DNA of 43,005 nt from Elusimicrobiota bacterium. Lineage in GTDB: Bacteria > Elusimicrobiota > Elusimicrobia > F11. The notes under the pieces are model-generated. The model had not been told where the DNA came from, made no database searches, and saw only the letters and a list, made by a program, of their open reading frames with translations. Location: positions 1 through 43,005 of the forward strand of contig JAJVIP010000029.1 in assembly GCA_022072025.1 (NCBI GenBank), in the 5' to 3' direction. The position numbers were made by a program, and so were the translations under genes. Numbering within the stretch: position 1 is the first letter of the stretch; each line of letters starts with the position of its first letter. Below are positions 6,582 to 14,908 of this stretch, one piece after another.

Positions 6582-7874
6582 CTAACAACCCACCCGCTTG
6601 AACAGGGTGTTGACATGCCGAAAGTGGTGGGAGGTGTCAAAACATTGCGCCAGGACCGCTTTCGACAAATGGCGAGTGACGAGTTCATCTCGTTCGATTA
6701 AATTTCGGAATGATTTTTGTTCAGTCCAAGCCTCAAGCGCGTTTTTTTGAACCATCTCATAGGCTTTTTGCCGGTCCAAACCTTTTTGGACAAGCGCCAA
6801 TAAAATGGATTGCGTGGCCAAAAAGTCTTGGGTTTTCTCCAGGTTCTCGCGCATGCGCTGGGGATAGACCTGTAAATTTTCAAGGATGCCTTTCATCCGA
6901 TGGAGAGCATAGTCGAGCAGGAGCGTGGTGTCCGGCATCACCACGCGTTCCACGGACGAGTGAGAAATATCCCGTTCGTGCCAGAGCGCGATATTTTCAA
7001 GCGCCGCCATTGCGTTCCCACGAATCAATCGGGCCAATCCGCAAATATTTTCAGATCCGATGGGGTTTCGTTTGTGGGGCATCGCGCTCGATCCCTTTTG
7101 TCCTTTGGAAAATGGTTCTTCCGCTTCCAAAACCTCGGTTCGTTGCAGATGACGAAGTTCAGTGGCGATTCGTTCCAACATTCCGGCGATCACGGCCAGT
7201 GTGGTTAAAAAGTGAGCATGACGATCCCTCGGGATAACTTGCGTGGCCAACGGTTCGGGTTTGAGGCCCAGCCGTTTGCACACGAAGGCTTCCACTTGGG
7301 GGCCATTGTGCGCGAAGGTGCCCACCGCGCCTGAAAGTTTTCCAACGGCGACATTGGATCTCGCTTGCGCGAGGCGTTCTTGGTTGCGACGCGCTTCCGC
7401 GAGCCAACCCGCCACCTTGAGGCCGAAAGTGATCGGTTCCGCGTGCACGCCGTGCGAGCGTCCCACCATGCGCGTGTCTTTGTGTTTGCGGGCCAATTTC
7501 TTCAAAGTGGCCGCAAATTCCGAGAGATCTTTTTCAAGAAGTTCTCCGGCTTCTTTTATTTGAACGGCCAACGCGGTATCGACCACGTCGCTGGAGGTGA
7601 GACCCATGTGTAAAAACCGAGCCTCCGGCCCGACCGTTTCTTCAATCTGACTCAAAAAAGCGATCACGTCATGTTTCACGGTGTCTTCAATTTTAAGGAT
7701 GCGTTTCACATTGACTTTGGCTTTTTTTCGAAGCGTGGCGATGGCGTTTTTAGGAACCCGACCGGACTGGGTCAACGCCTCCGCGGCCAAAATTTCGATC
7801 TCGAGCCAAATGCGGTAGCGGTTTTCATCGGACCAAATGGCGGACATGGCGGGACGGGTGTATCGTGGGATCAT
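6582..7874 (-). CDS. purB: adenylosuccinate lyase
   Basis: PurB removes fumarate from SAICAR (step 8 of IMP synthesis) and from adenylosuccinate (last step to AMP). The 430-aa protein has the fumarase-superfamily signature GSSAMPHKRNP at 261-271 with catalytic Ser263. The general-acid histidine is in GRSHGVHAEP (H141), and LTSSDVVDT at 92-100 matches the first conserved region. Length and ends match the short bacterial type. The ATG overlaps the purN stop as ATGA. PurB works with PurC and PurA, both encoded in this window. Confidence 0.95.
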   Translation of the reverse strand: MIPRYTRPAMSAIWSDENRYRIWLEIEILAAEALTQSGRVPKNAIATLRKKAKVNVKRILKIEDTVKHDVIAFLSQIEETVGPEARFLHMGLTSSDVVDTALAVQIKEAGELLEKDLSEFAATLKKLARKHKDTRMVGRSHGVHAEPITFGLKVAGWLAEARRNQERLAQARSNVAVGKLSGAVGTFAHNGPQVEAFVCKRLGLKPEPLATQVIPRDRHAHFLTTLAVIAGMLERIATELRHLQRTEVLEAEEPFSKGQKGSSAMPHKRNPIGSENICGLARLIRGNAMAALENIALWHERDISHSSVERVVMPDTTLLLDYALHRMKGILENLQVYPQRMRENLEKTQDFLATQSILLALVQKGLDRQKAYEMVQKNALEAWTEQKSFRNLIERDELVTRHLSKAVLAQCFDTSHHFRHVNTLFKRVGC

Positions 7875-8500
7875 GGGGTTACCTCCGCATATTTATCGAG
7901 ATTGATTTTTCCCGAACACACATCTTTCACCACCGAAACATACAGTTGGTGTTCGAGAGGTAAAATTTTTTCAGCCAATGATTCTGGCGTGTCGCTGGGG
8001 TCTACCGCCACTTTAAGTTGAGCGAGAATGGGCCCTTCGTCATACACCTCATTGACCAAATGGATCGTGCAGCCGGATTCTTTTTCCTTTCCGGCGATCA
8101 CCGCTTCATGAACATGCCGTCCGTACATCCCTTTTCCTCCATATTTTGGGAGCAACGCGGGATGGATATTCAAAATTCGATTGGGAAACGAACGCACGAG
8201 GCAGGGTTCAATCTTGCTCATGTATCCGGCCAAACAGACCAGGTCCACCTTTCTTTCTTTCAACGCTTGAGATATTTTTGAACACATCAGCGTTCGCGTT
8301 TTAAATTTGGCGGATTCAAAAAGCAACGGCTCTATGTTCGCCGCACGCGCTCTTGTTAAGGCATAGGCGTAACGTTGATTTGAAACCAAGGCCACAAGGT
8401 CCCCATTTATTTCCCCGGACGCGCAAGCGTCGATCAAGGCCTGAAAATTGCTGCCGTTTCCAGATGCCATCACCGCGATGCGTTTCTTGGGTTCAGACAT
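7871..8500 (-). CDS. purN: phosphoribosylglycinamide formyltransferase
   Basis: PurN formylates GAR using 10-formyl-tetrahydrofolate, step 3 of IMP synthesis. The 209-aa protein starts with VMASGNGSNFQAL, the phosphate-binding loop. The catalytic trio N111, H113 (NIHPALLP) and D154 (EVYDEGPI) is present. The start at ATG 8498-8500 is chosen because it gives the standard N-terminus and overlaps the purM end by only eight bases; an in-frame extension upstream would lie within purM. The stop overlaps purB as ATGA. No purT is visible here, so this is the window's GAR transformylase. Confidence 0.95.
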   Translation of the reverse strand: MSEPKKRIAVMASGNGSNFQALIDACASGEINGDLVALVSNQRYAYALTRARAANIEPLLFESAKFKTRTLMCSKISQALKERKVDLVCLAGYMSKIEPCLVRSFPNRILNIHPALLPKYGGKGMYGRHVHEAVIAGKEKESGCTIHLVNEVYDEGPILAQLKVAVDPSDTPESLAEKILPLEHQLYVSVVKDVCSGKINLDKYAEVTP

Positions 8501-9464
8501 ATCGGACGTCGCAATTTCCTTTGACGATGCGACCAATAACCAGTCCTTCAGGCAATAGCTTTTTGGCGCGCTCAACAGCGGAAGGGGCCAAGGCCAAAAT
8601 CATCCCGACGCCGTTGTTGAATGTCCAATACATTTGTTTGTCCGATATTTTTGCGCGGGCTTGCACTTCTCGGAAAATCAGGGGTGTTTTCCAGCTTCCC
8701 ACCCGAATTTCAGCGGAGAGATTTTTGGGAAGGATGCGGGGAACATTGTCGGTGAATCCCCCACCGGTCACATGGACAATGCCCCGAACGTTCCATTGAC
8801 CTTTGGTGTTGAGTTTTTCCAGGGCGCGAAGAACCGGTCTCACATAAAGCCGCGTGGGCGCCAATAACACGTTGGCCTTTTCTTTCCATTCAGAGGGAGA
8901 AAACACTTTTCTCACCAATGAATAGCCATTGGAATGGAATCCCGATGAGGGCAAACCCAAGAGCACATCTCCCACCCGAATTGTTTCGTGCGGGCGAAGC
9001 TTTTTTGATTTTTCAACCACACCGGTGGCAAATCCCGCCAAATCATATTCTCCGGGTTTATAGAACCCCGGCATTTCGGCCGTTTCCCCGCCAATAAGAA
9101 CACAATCGGACTCTTTGCACGCGGCCACAATTCCGCGCACCACGGTTTCAGCCTGGGTCACGTCTAATTTTCCAGAGGCATAATAATCCAAGAAAAAAAG
9201 AGGTTTAGCGCCGGAACAAATCAGGTCATTTACGTTCATGCCCACCAAGTCATAACCGATGGTGTCGTGTTTGTTCAACGTTTGAGCAATGGCCAATTTC
9301 GTGCCCACGCCGTCCGTGCAGCCGATGAGAATGGGTTCTTTGTATCCCTTGGGCAAGGCCATTCCGTCGGAAAAACCACCGATGCGCGGGGCCATTTTTT
9401 TGATGCGACGAACCAGTTCATTGCCCGCATCGATATCAACTCCAGCTTTTTTGTAAGTAATCAT
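8493..9464 (-). CDS. purM: phosphoribosylformylglycinamidine cyclo-ligase (AIR synthetase)
   Basis: PurM closes the imidazole ring, turning FGAM into AIR with ATP (step 5). The 323-aa protein has GCTDGVGTKLAIA for ATP/phosphate binding, GMNVNDLICSGAKPLFFLDY in the dimer core, and GGETAEMPGFY, a PurM hallmark. The C-terminus is slightly shorter than in E. coli PurM (about 345 aa). The start is ATG 9462-9464 with AGGATAGGTC just upstream. A 51-base gap separates it from pyrE, the largest gap in this part of the operon without a repeat. The stop overlaps purN by eight bases. Confidence 0.95.
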   Translation of the reverse strand: MITYKKAGVDIDAGNELVRRIKKMAPRIGGFSDGMALPKGYKEPILIGCTDGVGTKLAIAQTLNKHDTIGYDLVGMNVNDLICSGAKPLFFLDYYASGKLDVTQAETVVRGIVAACKESDCVLIGGETAEMPGFYKPGEYDLAGFATGVVEKSKKLRPHETIRVGDVLLGLPSSGFHSNGYSLVRKVFSPSEWKEKANVLLAPTRLYVRPVLRALEKLNTKGQWNVRGIVHVTGGGFTDNVPRILPKNLSAEIRVGSWKTPLIFREVQARAKISDKQMYWTFNNGVGMILALAPSAVERAKKLLPEGLVIGRIVKGNCDVRYV

Positions 9465-9515
9465 GACCTATCCTTTTGTTTTACTCCTCCCCGTTATACG
9501 GAACGAGGAGGAATC

Positions 9516-10091
9516 CTAATTTTTTCGGGAGCCCGGTTTCACCGCCGGGATTCCTTTTTTGCAGAGAGCACAGTTTTCCGGTTTCCAACTCTCCACTTTT
9601 AAATTCAACAATGAAAAAACGGGTTTCCCGAATTTGGCCAACGTGGGGTTTTCTCCGCCCGCGCGGTTCACCACCGATCCGATTCCCACCAACTCGGCTC
9701 CGGTCGAATGGACGAGTTCAATCACTTCACCAGTCGAAAGTCCCGTGGTAATCACGTCTTCAACCACGAGAACCTTTTCTTGGGGCGTGAGGTCAAAGCC
9801 GCGTCTTAAGACCGGACGGCCCGCTTCATTTTTTTCTGAAAAAATGGCGCGGCATTTTTTGGCCCGTGCCACTTCTTGTCCAATAATCAAACCGCCAATG
9901 GCGGGCGAAATAACCGTGTCGATCTTTTGCGGAAAATAATCGGCGAGACGTTTGCCCAAATCTTCCGAAATGTCTGGATATTGAAGCAGCAGGGCCGATT
10001 GCATGTAGCGATCACTGTGAAGTCCCGAGGAGAGGATGAAATGACCTTCCAACAGCGCTTGTTTGGATTTAAAAAGCGAAAGAAGATCCAT
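9516..10091 (-). CDS. pyrE: orotate phosphoribosyltransferase
   Basis: PyrE joins orotate to PRPP to make OMP. The 191-aa protein has the PRPP motif VLVVEDVITTGLS (107-119) and the flexible-loop region SEKNEAGRPVLRRGF. It ends in CALCKKGIPAVKPGSRK, a cysteine-containing tail typical of the Thermus/Aquifex-type PyrE group rather than the E. coli type. I start at the ATG 10089-10091, whose A overlaps the pyrF TAA (TAATG). A TTG four codons upstream (10101-10103) is possible but less likely. It lies directly after pyrF, the next enzyme of the pathway. Confidence 0.93.
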   Translation of the reverse strand: MDLLSLFKSKQALLEGHFILSSGLHSDRYMQSALLLQYPDISEDLGKRLADYFPQKIDTVISPAIGGLIIGQEVARAKKCRAIFSEKNEAGRPVLRRGFDLTPQEKVLVVEDVITTGLSTGEVIELVHSTGAELVGIGSVVNRAGGENPTLAKFGKPVFSLLNLKVESWKPENCALCKKGIPAVKPGSRKN

Positions 10092-10768
10092 TATCTCGTC
10101 CAATCTCTCATGATGTGTTCCGCCATGAGGCCCGGATCTTTTGCGTCCAGGATGGGCCGGCCCACCACAATAAAATTGGCGCCGGCCCGTTTGGCATCAG
10201 CGGGGGTGGCCACTCGTTTTTGGTCGCCGAGCGCATTGTCGGCCAATCGGATTCCCGGCGTCACGATGGTGAGATGGGGGCCCAATCCTTTACGCAGAAG
10301 GGAGGTTTCCCCCACCGAGGCCACGACTCCATCAATTTTGCATCGTTTGGCAAGCATCCCCAAGCGTTCCACCTGTTCGGTGGCCGAACGTTCAATACCC
10401 AATTCGGTTAAATCATCTCCGCTGAGACTTGTTAAAACGGTGACGCCCCATATTTGCGGGCGGCCTGAAAGCTCCGCGACCGTTTCCAAGGCGTTGGCTC
10501 CGGCGGAGGTGTGTACAGTCGCGCTGAAAATTCCATTTCGGGCCGCTTCTTTAATCGAACGCGCCATGGTGTTGGGAATGTCATGAAATTTGAGATCAAG
10601 AAAAATTTTCTTGCCGGTTTTTCGTATGCGTTTAAAAATGTCGGGACCGTAACGTAAGACCAAGGTTGGTCCCACCTTGTAGAGGTCCACGTGTTTTCTG
10701 GTGGCTTTGATCAACGCGAGCGCTTCTTTATCGGTATCGACGTCCAGCGCCACGATCAATGGTTTCAT
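10091..10768 (-). CDS. pyrF: orotidine 5'-phosphate decarboxylase
   Basis: PyrF decarboxylates OMP to UMP, the last de novo step. The 225-aa TIM-barrel protein carries the catalytic D-x-K-x-x-D array in FLDLKFHDIPNT (D58, K60, D63), the substrate-binding VTVLTSL, and the phosphate-binding end VTPGIR..GRPI. The length matches the short bacterial type. Its ATG overlaps the pyrD stop as ATGA and its stop overlaps the pyrE start by one base. Confidence 0.96.
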   Translation of the reverse strand: MKPLIVALDVDTDKEALALIKATRKHVDLYKVGPTLVLRYGPDIFKRIRKTGKKIFLDLKFHDIPNTMARSIKEAARNGIFSATVHTSAGANALETVAELSGRPQIWGVTVLTSLSGDDLTELGIERSATEQVERLGMLAKRCKIDGVVASVGETSLLRKGLGPHLTIVTPGIRLADNALGDQKRVATPADAKRAGANFIVVGRPILDAKDPGLMAEHIMRDWTR

Positions 10769-11880
10769 ACGAGTGTTCCTACCGCTTCCTTTATGGATTT
10801 AAATCCGTCTCTTTTAAGTAGCTTGAGCAGCCCTTTGTTGATATCGGACACGAGCGAAGGGCCTTTATACACCCATCCGGTATACACTTGGACAACAGAC
10901 GCGCCCAACCTAATTTTTTCATAGGCGTCTTCGGCGCTAAAAATTCCTCCGACGCCGATCAAAGGCACAACTCCTTTGGTGGCGTATCGCAGCTTTTTAA
11001 GAACTTCATTGGCCTTCTGTTTGATGGGCCGGCCGCTGAGTCCCCCTTCTAATTTGCTTTTATTATTTTTTAACAAGGAATAATCAACGCTGGTGTTGGT
11101 GGCCACAAGGCCCGTGCGCAGTTCCACCGACAATCGGGCAATTTCCTCCAATTCTTCTGGGGAACAGTCGGGTGATACTTTGGTGAATATCAATTTTGGA
11201 GCTTCTCCGCTCCCTTCGGCCAACAGGCGGGCGCGCTCCACCACTTTGCGAAGAATTCGTTCAAGGTATTCAATTTTTTGAAGGGTTCTCAAGTTGGGGG
11301 TGTTCGGGGAGCTCACATTGAGAACCACGTAATCCGCCACCGAATAGACATGTTCGAGGACCGTCAAATAATCATCGGCCGCTTCGTCAATGTCGGTATC
11401 GCGACCTTTGCCGATATTAACACCGACTGGTATTTTGCGTCCTTTCTCTAAATTCAATTTCAAATGGTCAGCCGCGATTTTTACACCGGGATTGTTGAAA
11501 CCCATTCGATTGAGAAGGGCTTGTTCATTTTTTAATCGAAAAAGACGGGGGCGCGCTTGCCCTTTTTGTCCAAGCGGCGTGAATGTTCCCACTTCGATAA
11601 ATCCAAATCCAAAATAGGGCAAGATGTCGAGCAATTCCGCGTTTTTATCGAATCCAGCCGCCAACCCGACCGGATTTGTAACAGTGAGAGTTCCCAAGGA
11701 TACTCTTAAACGCTCATCTTGAATTTGGAAGAAAGGTTTGGCGGCCAGGTCTAAGAGGCCTGGAATCTTGTCAATTTTCCGAAGGGATTTGACGGTCAGG
11801 TTGTGAGCTGTTTCTGCGTCAAACCCGAAGAAAACCCGTTGGAGAACGTTTTTATAAAGGACTTGGATGGGGTTTGGCAG
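10765..11880 (-). CDS. pyrD: dihydroorotate dehydrogenase (quinone), class 2
   Basis: PyrD oxidises dihydroorotate to orotate. Class 2 is shown by the serine base in NVSSPNTPNLR (class 1 enzymes have Cys), VTNPVGLAAGFDKNAE, and an N-terminal helical segment (VLYKNVLQRVFFGFDAETAH) that docks on the membrane and quinone. The product is probably peripheral to the inner membrane. The start is uncertain: no ATG lies near the expected N-terminus. I place it at CTG 11878-11880 because AAAGGAG (11889-11895) sits eight bases upstream, giving 371 aa. A GTG at 11911-11913 and a distant ATG at 12016-12018 are alternatives. All overlap the end of pyrC, by 29, 62 or 167 bases. It couples to pyrF by ATGA. 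Confidence 0.92.
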   Translation of the reverse strand: MPNPIQVLYKNVLQRVFFGFDAETAHNLTVKSLRKIDKIPGLLDLAAKPFFQIQDERLRVSLGTLTVTNPVGLAAGFDKNAELLDILPYFGFGFIEVGTFTPLGQKGQARPRLFRLKNEQALLNRMGFNNPGVKIAADHLKLNLEKGRKIPVGVNIGKGRDTDIDEAADDYLTVLEHVYSVADYVVLNVSSPNTPNLRTLQKIEYLERILRKVVERARLLAEGSGEAPKLIFTKVSPDCSPEELEEIARLSVELRTGLVATNTSVDYSLLKNNKSKLEGGLSGRPIKQKANEVLKKLRYATKGVVPLIGVGGIFSAEDAYEKIRLGASVVQVYTGWVYKGPSLVSDINKGLLKLLKRDGFKSIKEAVGTLV

Positions 11881-13189
11881 AGCTGACGCTCCTTTCAAAA
11901 ACGGTTTGCCCACCCACCAGGGTTCTTTCCACCACGCCGAAAAGTTGCCACCCCAAAAAGGGTGAATTTTGGCTTCGGCTGGCAAAGTGGGTGAAGGTCT
12001 GTTTGGCCTCCGGGTCAAAGATCACGAGATCGGCGGCAACACCACTCTCAAGAGATCCAGCCGGTAAATTAAAAATACGTGCGGGCACGTCGCTCATGCG
12101 AAGAATCATATCTGACAAGGTCAGAACTCCTGTTTTGACCAATTCAGTGAGGATGAGCGGAAGAGAGGTTTCCAGCCCGATGAGTCCCGGGGGCGCATTG
12201 TTAAACTCTTGGGCCTTGTCGGCTTGGGTGTGGGGCGCGTGGTCCGTGGCGATGCAATCAATCACGCCTTCTTTAAGAGCTTGTCGAAGAGATTTGATGT
12301 CCCCCATGGTTCGAAGAGGCGGGTTCACTTTCGCGTTCGCCATGTACTCGGCCACCGCGTCTTCGGTCAATACCAAGTGATGCGGCGTGACATCCGCGGT
12401 CACCTTGAGGCCTTTGGATTTGGCTTGCCGAACCAATTCAACGGTTTCTTTGGTCGATATATGGGTGAGATGAAGCATTCCACCTGTGAGTTCAGCAAGC
12501 GCGATGTCGCGCGCGGCCATCACATATTCCGCTTGGCGTGGAATGCCTTGGAGGCCCAGGCGCGTCGCCAATGAACCTTCATTCATCACACCGCCCGCCG
12601 AAAGTTGGTGATCTTCACAATGCTCCATAACGGGGATTCCAAATGTTTTTGTGTATTCAAGCGCGCGCCTCAAGAGTTGAGCATTCATGACTCCGTTGCC
12701 GTCATCGGTAATAGCCACGCAACCAACCCGGACCATGGCGCCAATTTCAGACATTTCTTGCCCTTCGCGTTCTTTGCTGATGGTGCCGGTCGGGTACACG
12801 CGGGCCGACCCTTCTTGCGCGGCTCGACCAATCACAAATTGAATATCGCTCACATTGTCCATGGGAGGGTTGGTGTTGGGCATGGAGACCACACTGGTCA
12901 CCCCGCCGGCCGCTGCCGCGCGGGTGCCTGTGGCAATGGTTTCTTTGGCTTCACCGCCGGGTTCGCGCAGGTGGACATGAACGTCCACCAAGCCCGGCGC
13001 CACCACTTTTCCTTTCGCGTCCACGGTGGGGGTCGACGGGGCAGTGTTTAAATGATCTCCAATTGAATGAATGCGCCCGTTTTCAATCAGTATGTTGGTG
13101 ATGCGATCAATGTTTTGCCGCGGATCGATCACCCGCCCGCCTTTGATGAGTATTTTGCCGATGTGAGGTTTCAATAAGTTGTTGGTCAT
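11852..13189 (-). CDS. pyrC: dihydroorotase, type I
   Basis: PyrC cyclises carbamoyl-aspartate to dihydroorotate. The 445-aa amidohydrolase has the metal ligands HVH (71, 73) in DVHVHLREPGG, an Asp in the AITDDGNGV loop (the type I position of the usual carbamylated Lys), H190, H243 (LTHIST) and D316 in IATDHAPH. The TIM barrel is flanked by the small beta domain at both ends. The start ATG 13187-13189 gives the standard N-terminus. The open frame upstream of it exists only because it runs through palindromic repeat B, so it is not used. Its 3' end overlaps the pyrD 5' end. Confidence 0.95.
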   Translation of the reverse strand: MTNNLLKPHIGKILIKGGRVIDPRQNIDRITNILIENGRIHSIGDHLNTAPSTPTVDAKGKVVAPGLVDVHVHLREPGGEAKETIATGTRAAAAGGVTSVVSMPNTNPPMDNVSDIQFVIGRAAQEGSARVYPTGTISKEREGQEMSEIGAMVRVGCVAITDDGNGVMNAQLLRRALEYTKTFGIPVMEHCEDHQLSAGGVMNEGSLATRLGLQGIPRQAEYVMAARDIALAELTGGMLHLTHISTKETVELVRQAKSKGLKVTADVTPHHLVLTEDAVAEYMANAKVNPPLRTMGDIKSLRQALKEGVIDCIATDHAPHTQADKAQEFNNAPPGLIGLETSLPLILTELVKTGVLTLSDMILRMSDVPARIFNLPAGSLESGVAADLVIFDPEAKQTFTHFASRSQNSPFLGWQLFGVVERTLVGGQTVFERSVSSAKPHPSPL

Positions 13190-13217
13190 AGCGCAGGCTC
13201 TCCGCACCCAAAGTGGA

Positions 13218-13336
13218 CGTCGCCCCGGCACGCTTCTTGGCCGGGGCCCAGGTTTTGTTTTTTTAAACAGTATTGGAATAAATTCTGAGAAAAATACAAC
13301 ACCTGGGCCCCGGCCAAACGACATGCCGGGGCGACG
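13218..13336. repeat. palindromic repeat B (pyrB-pyrC gap)
   Basis: Two 36-base arms, 13218-13253 (starting CGTCGCCCCGGCACGCTTCT) and 13301-13336, are reverse complements except for a few bases in the middle. They surround a 47-base AT-rich loop. It is the same family as repeats A, C and D. It fills most of the 190-base gap between pyrB and pyrC, the only break in an otherwise overlapping run of genes from purQ to pyrE. A strong RNA hairpin here could affect mRNA stability or pyrC expression. Confidence 0.85.
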
Positions 13337-13379
13337 ATGAACATCTGTTTTCTTTGCAAATTAGCATGAAGAGTAGATT

Positions 13380-14375
13380 TCATAAAAGGTTTTCGCTGGG
13401 GGATGGGGTTTTGTCACTGGCCATGCGGGAGGAAACAAGGGGTCCTCCCGTAAGCCAATAAAGCACCGACATGCGAACCGCGATGCCGTTGGTCACTTGA
13501 TCCAGAATAACGCTTTGGTGGGAGTCGGCCACCTCCGACGTAATTTCAATGCCTCGGTTCATGGGGCCGGGATGGAGAACAATGGCGTCCCGTTTGGCCA
13601 AACGAAGCCGCGATAAATTGAGCCCAAAGAGCTCGGCGTATTCCCGAATGGAGGGCAATAGATTTTCTTTTTGTCTTTCCATTTGAAGTCGGAGCACATT
13701 GATGACGTCGGCGTCTTTGATGGCTTCTTCTACATGGCTGGTGGTGGAAATATGAGGTCCAAAAATTTCTCTCAGGCCCGACGGGAGAAGAGTTTCAGGT
13801 CCACAGACCGTGACATGAGCGCCCAATTTTGAGAGCGCCCAGAGGTTGGACCGGGCAACGCGAGAATGGGCCACGTCTCCCAAAATGGCGACTTTTAAGC
13901 CCTCCACTTTTTTCTTTTTTTCAAGAATAGTGAATACATCCAAAAGGCCTTGCGTGGGATGTTCGTGCGATCCGTCTCCGGCGTTAATGACTTTGGTTTT
14001 GATTTCACGGGCGATCAAATGGGGCGCTCCGGAGGACGAGTGTCGCAACACGATAAAATCGGCTTTCATGGCTTCCAGCGTTTTGGCGGTGTCGATCAGG
14101 GATTCGCCTTTTTGAACCGAGCTGGTGGAGGAGGCAATGTTGATCGTGTCTGCGGAAAGACGTTTGGCGGCCAATTCAAACGAGGTGCGGGTCCGGGTGG
14201 AAGGTTCAAGAAATACGAGCGCCACCGTGTGCCCGCGTAAGGCTGGAGCTTTCTTCACGGAACGCGTGAAGAGTTGTTTCATGGTTTTTGTTTGTTCGAG
14301 AATTTGTTCGATTTGGTGACGGCTTAAATATTCAAGGCCCAGCAAGTCTTTCATTCGATCGGTGGATTGTTTCAT
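13380..14375 (-). CDS. pyrB: aspartate carbamoyltransferase, catalytic chain
   Basis: PyrB condenses carbamoyl phosphate and aspartate, the committed pyrimidine step. The 331-aa protein has the carbamoyl-phosphate site STRTR at 59-63 (FLEPSTRTRTSFE), HPTQGLLD at 139-146 and LHPGPMNRG near the C-terminus. An extra tail of about 20 residues follows the last helix. No pyrI regulatory chain is present in the window, so this is the pyrI-independent kind, usually a plain trimer. The ATG overlaps the pyrR stop as ATGA, which couples the enzyme to its regulator. CarAB, which supplies carbamoyl phosphate, is encoded at 30454-35032. Confidence 0.96.
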   Translation of the reverse strand: MKQSTDRMKDLLGLEYLSRHQIEQILEQTKTMKQLFTRSVKKAPALRGHTVALVFLEPSTRTRTSFELAAKRLSADTINIASSTSSVQKGESLIDTAKTLEAMKADFIVLRHSSSGAPHLIAREIKTKVINAGDGSHEHPTQGLLDVFTILEKKKKVEGLKVAILGDVAHSRVARSNLWALSKLGAHVTVCGPETLLPSGLREIFGPHISTTSHVEEAIKDADVINVLRLQMERQKENLLPSIREYAELFGLNLSRLRLAKRDAIVLHPGPMNRGIEITSEVADSHQSVILDQVTNGIAVRMSVLYWLTGGPLVSSRMASDKTPSPSENLL

Positions 14376-14908
14376 TTGCGCGAGGGCTCTCCGATTTGAA
14401 TCTCTTCTTTTTCGTCAATCTCTTTTAATCTCAAATCAACCGATTCTTCCGGTCGTGTGGAAATTTTGATGGCGGCGTATTGCGGTTCAATGGGAAGTTC
14501 CCGATGGCCGCGGTCAATGAGAACCAGCAGTGAAACGGATTTGGGGCGTCCAAAATCCATGATTTCATCGAGCGCGGCTCTCACGGTGCGACCCGTAAAG
14601 AGAACATCATCGATCAAAATAATCCGTTTGTTGTCCACCCCAAAATCGAGTTGGGTTTCTCCCACCAGGGTTTGAATGCCGGAGGTGGTGACGTCGTCTC
14701 GGTAAAGTGTGATATCGATCGCGCCCACGGGGATGTCAAGCTTCTTCTTGACGGAAAGACTTCTCGCCACCCGTTCCGCCAAAAGGACCCCTCTTCTTTG
14801 AATTCCCACCAGAGCCACGTCTCCGTCAGTGAGCGTGAAATGATCAATGATATATTGGGCGAGGTTTTCGACCGCTTCTTGAATTTTTTGGGCTGGGAAT
14901 GTGGTCAT
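14372..14908 (-). CDS. pyrR: bifunctional pyr operon regulator / uracil phosphoribosyltransferase
   Basis: PyrR-type protein of 178 aa with the PRPP motif IILIDDVLFTGRTVRAALDE and the family stretches GIQRRGVLLAERV, PVGAIDITLYRDD and LVLIDRGHRELPI. In Bacillus, PyrR binds UMP and then pyr mRNA to cause attenuation; many other PyrR proteins act mainly as uracil phosphoribosyltransferases. The start is ATG 14906-14908, overlapping the purD stop as ATGA. It sits inside the operon just before pyrB rather than in a leader. I see no anti-terminator/terminator pair around pyrB, because the gene overlaps leave no room, so attenuation at this spot is unlikely. Confidence 0.93.
   Translation of the reverse strand: MTTFPAQKIQEAVENLAQYIIDHFTLTDGDVALVGIQRRGVLLAERVARSLSVKKKLDIPVGAIDITLYRDDVTTSGIQTLVGETQLDFGVDNKRIILIDDVLFTGRTVRAALDEIMDFGRPKSVSLLVLIDRGHRELPIEPQYAAIKISTRPEESVDLRLKEIDEKEEIQIGEPSRK

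Noticed and set aside
13190-13324. 45-codon extension of pyrC
   Set aside because: It is formed by repeat B and does not resemble dihydroorotase; the ATG at 13187-13189 fits.
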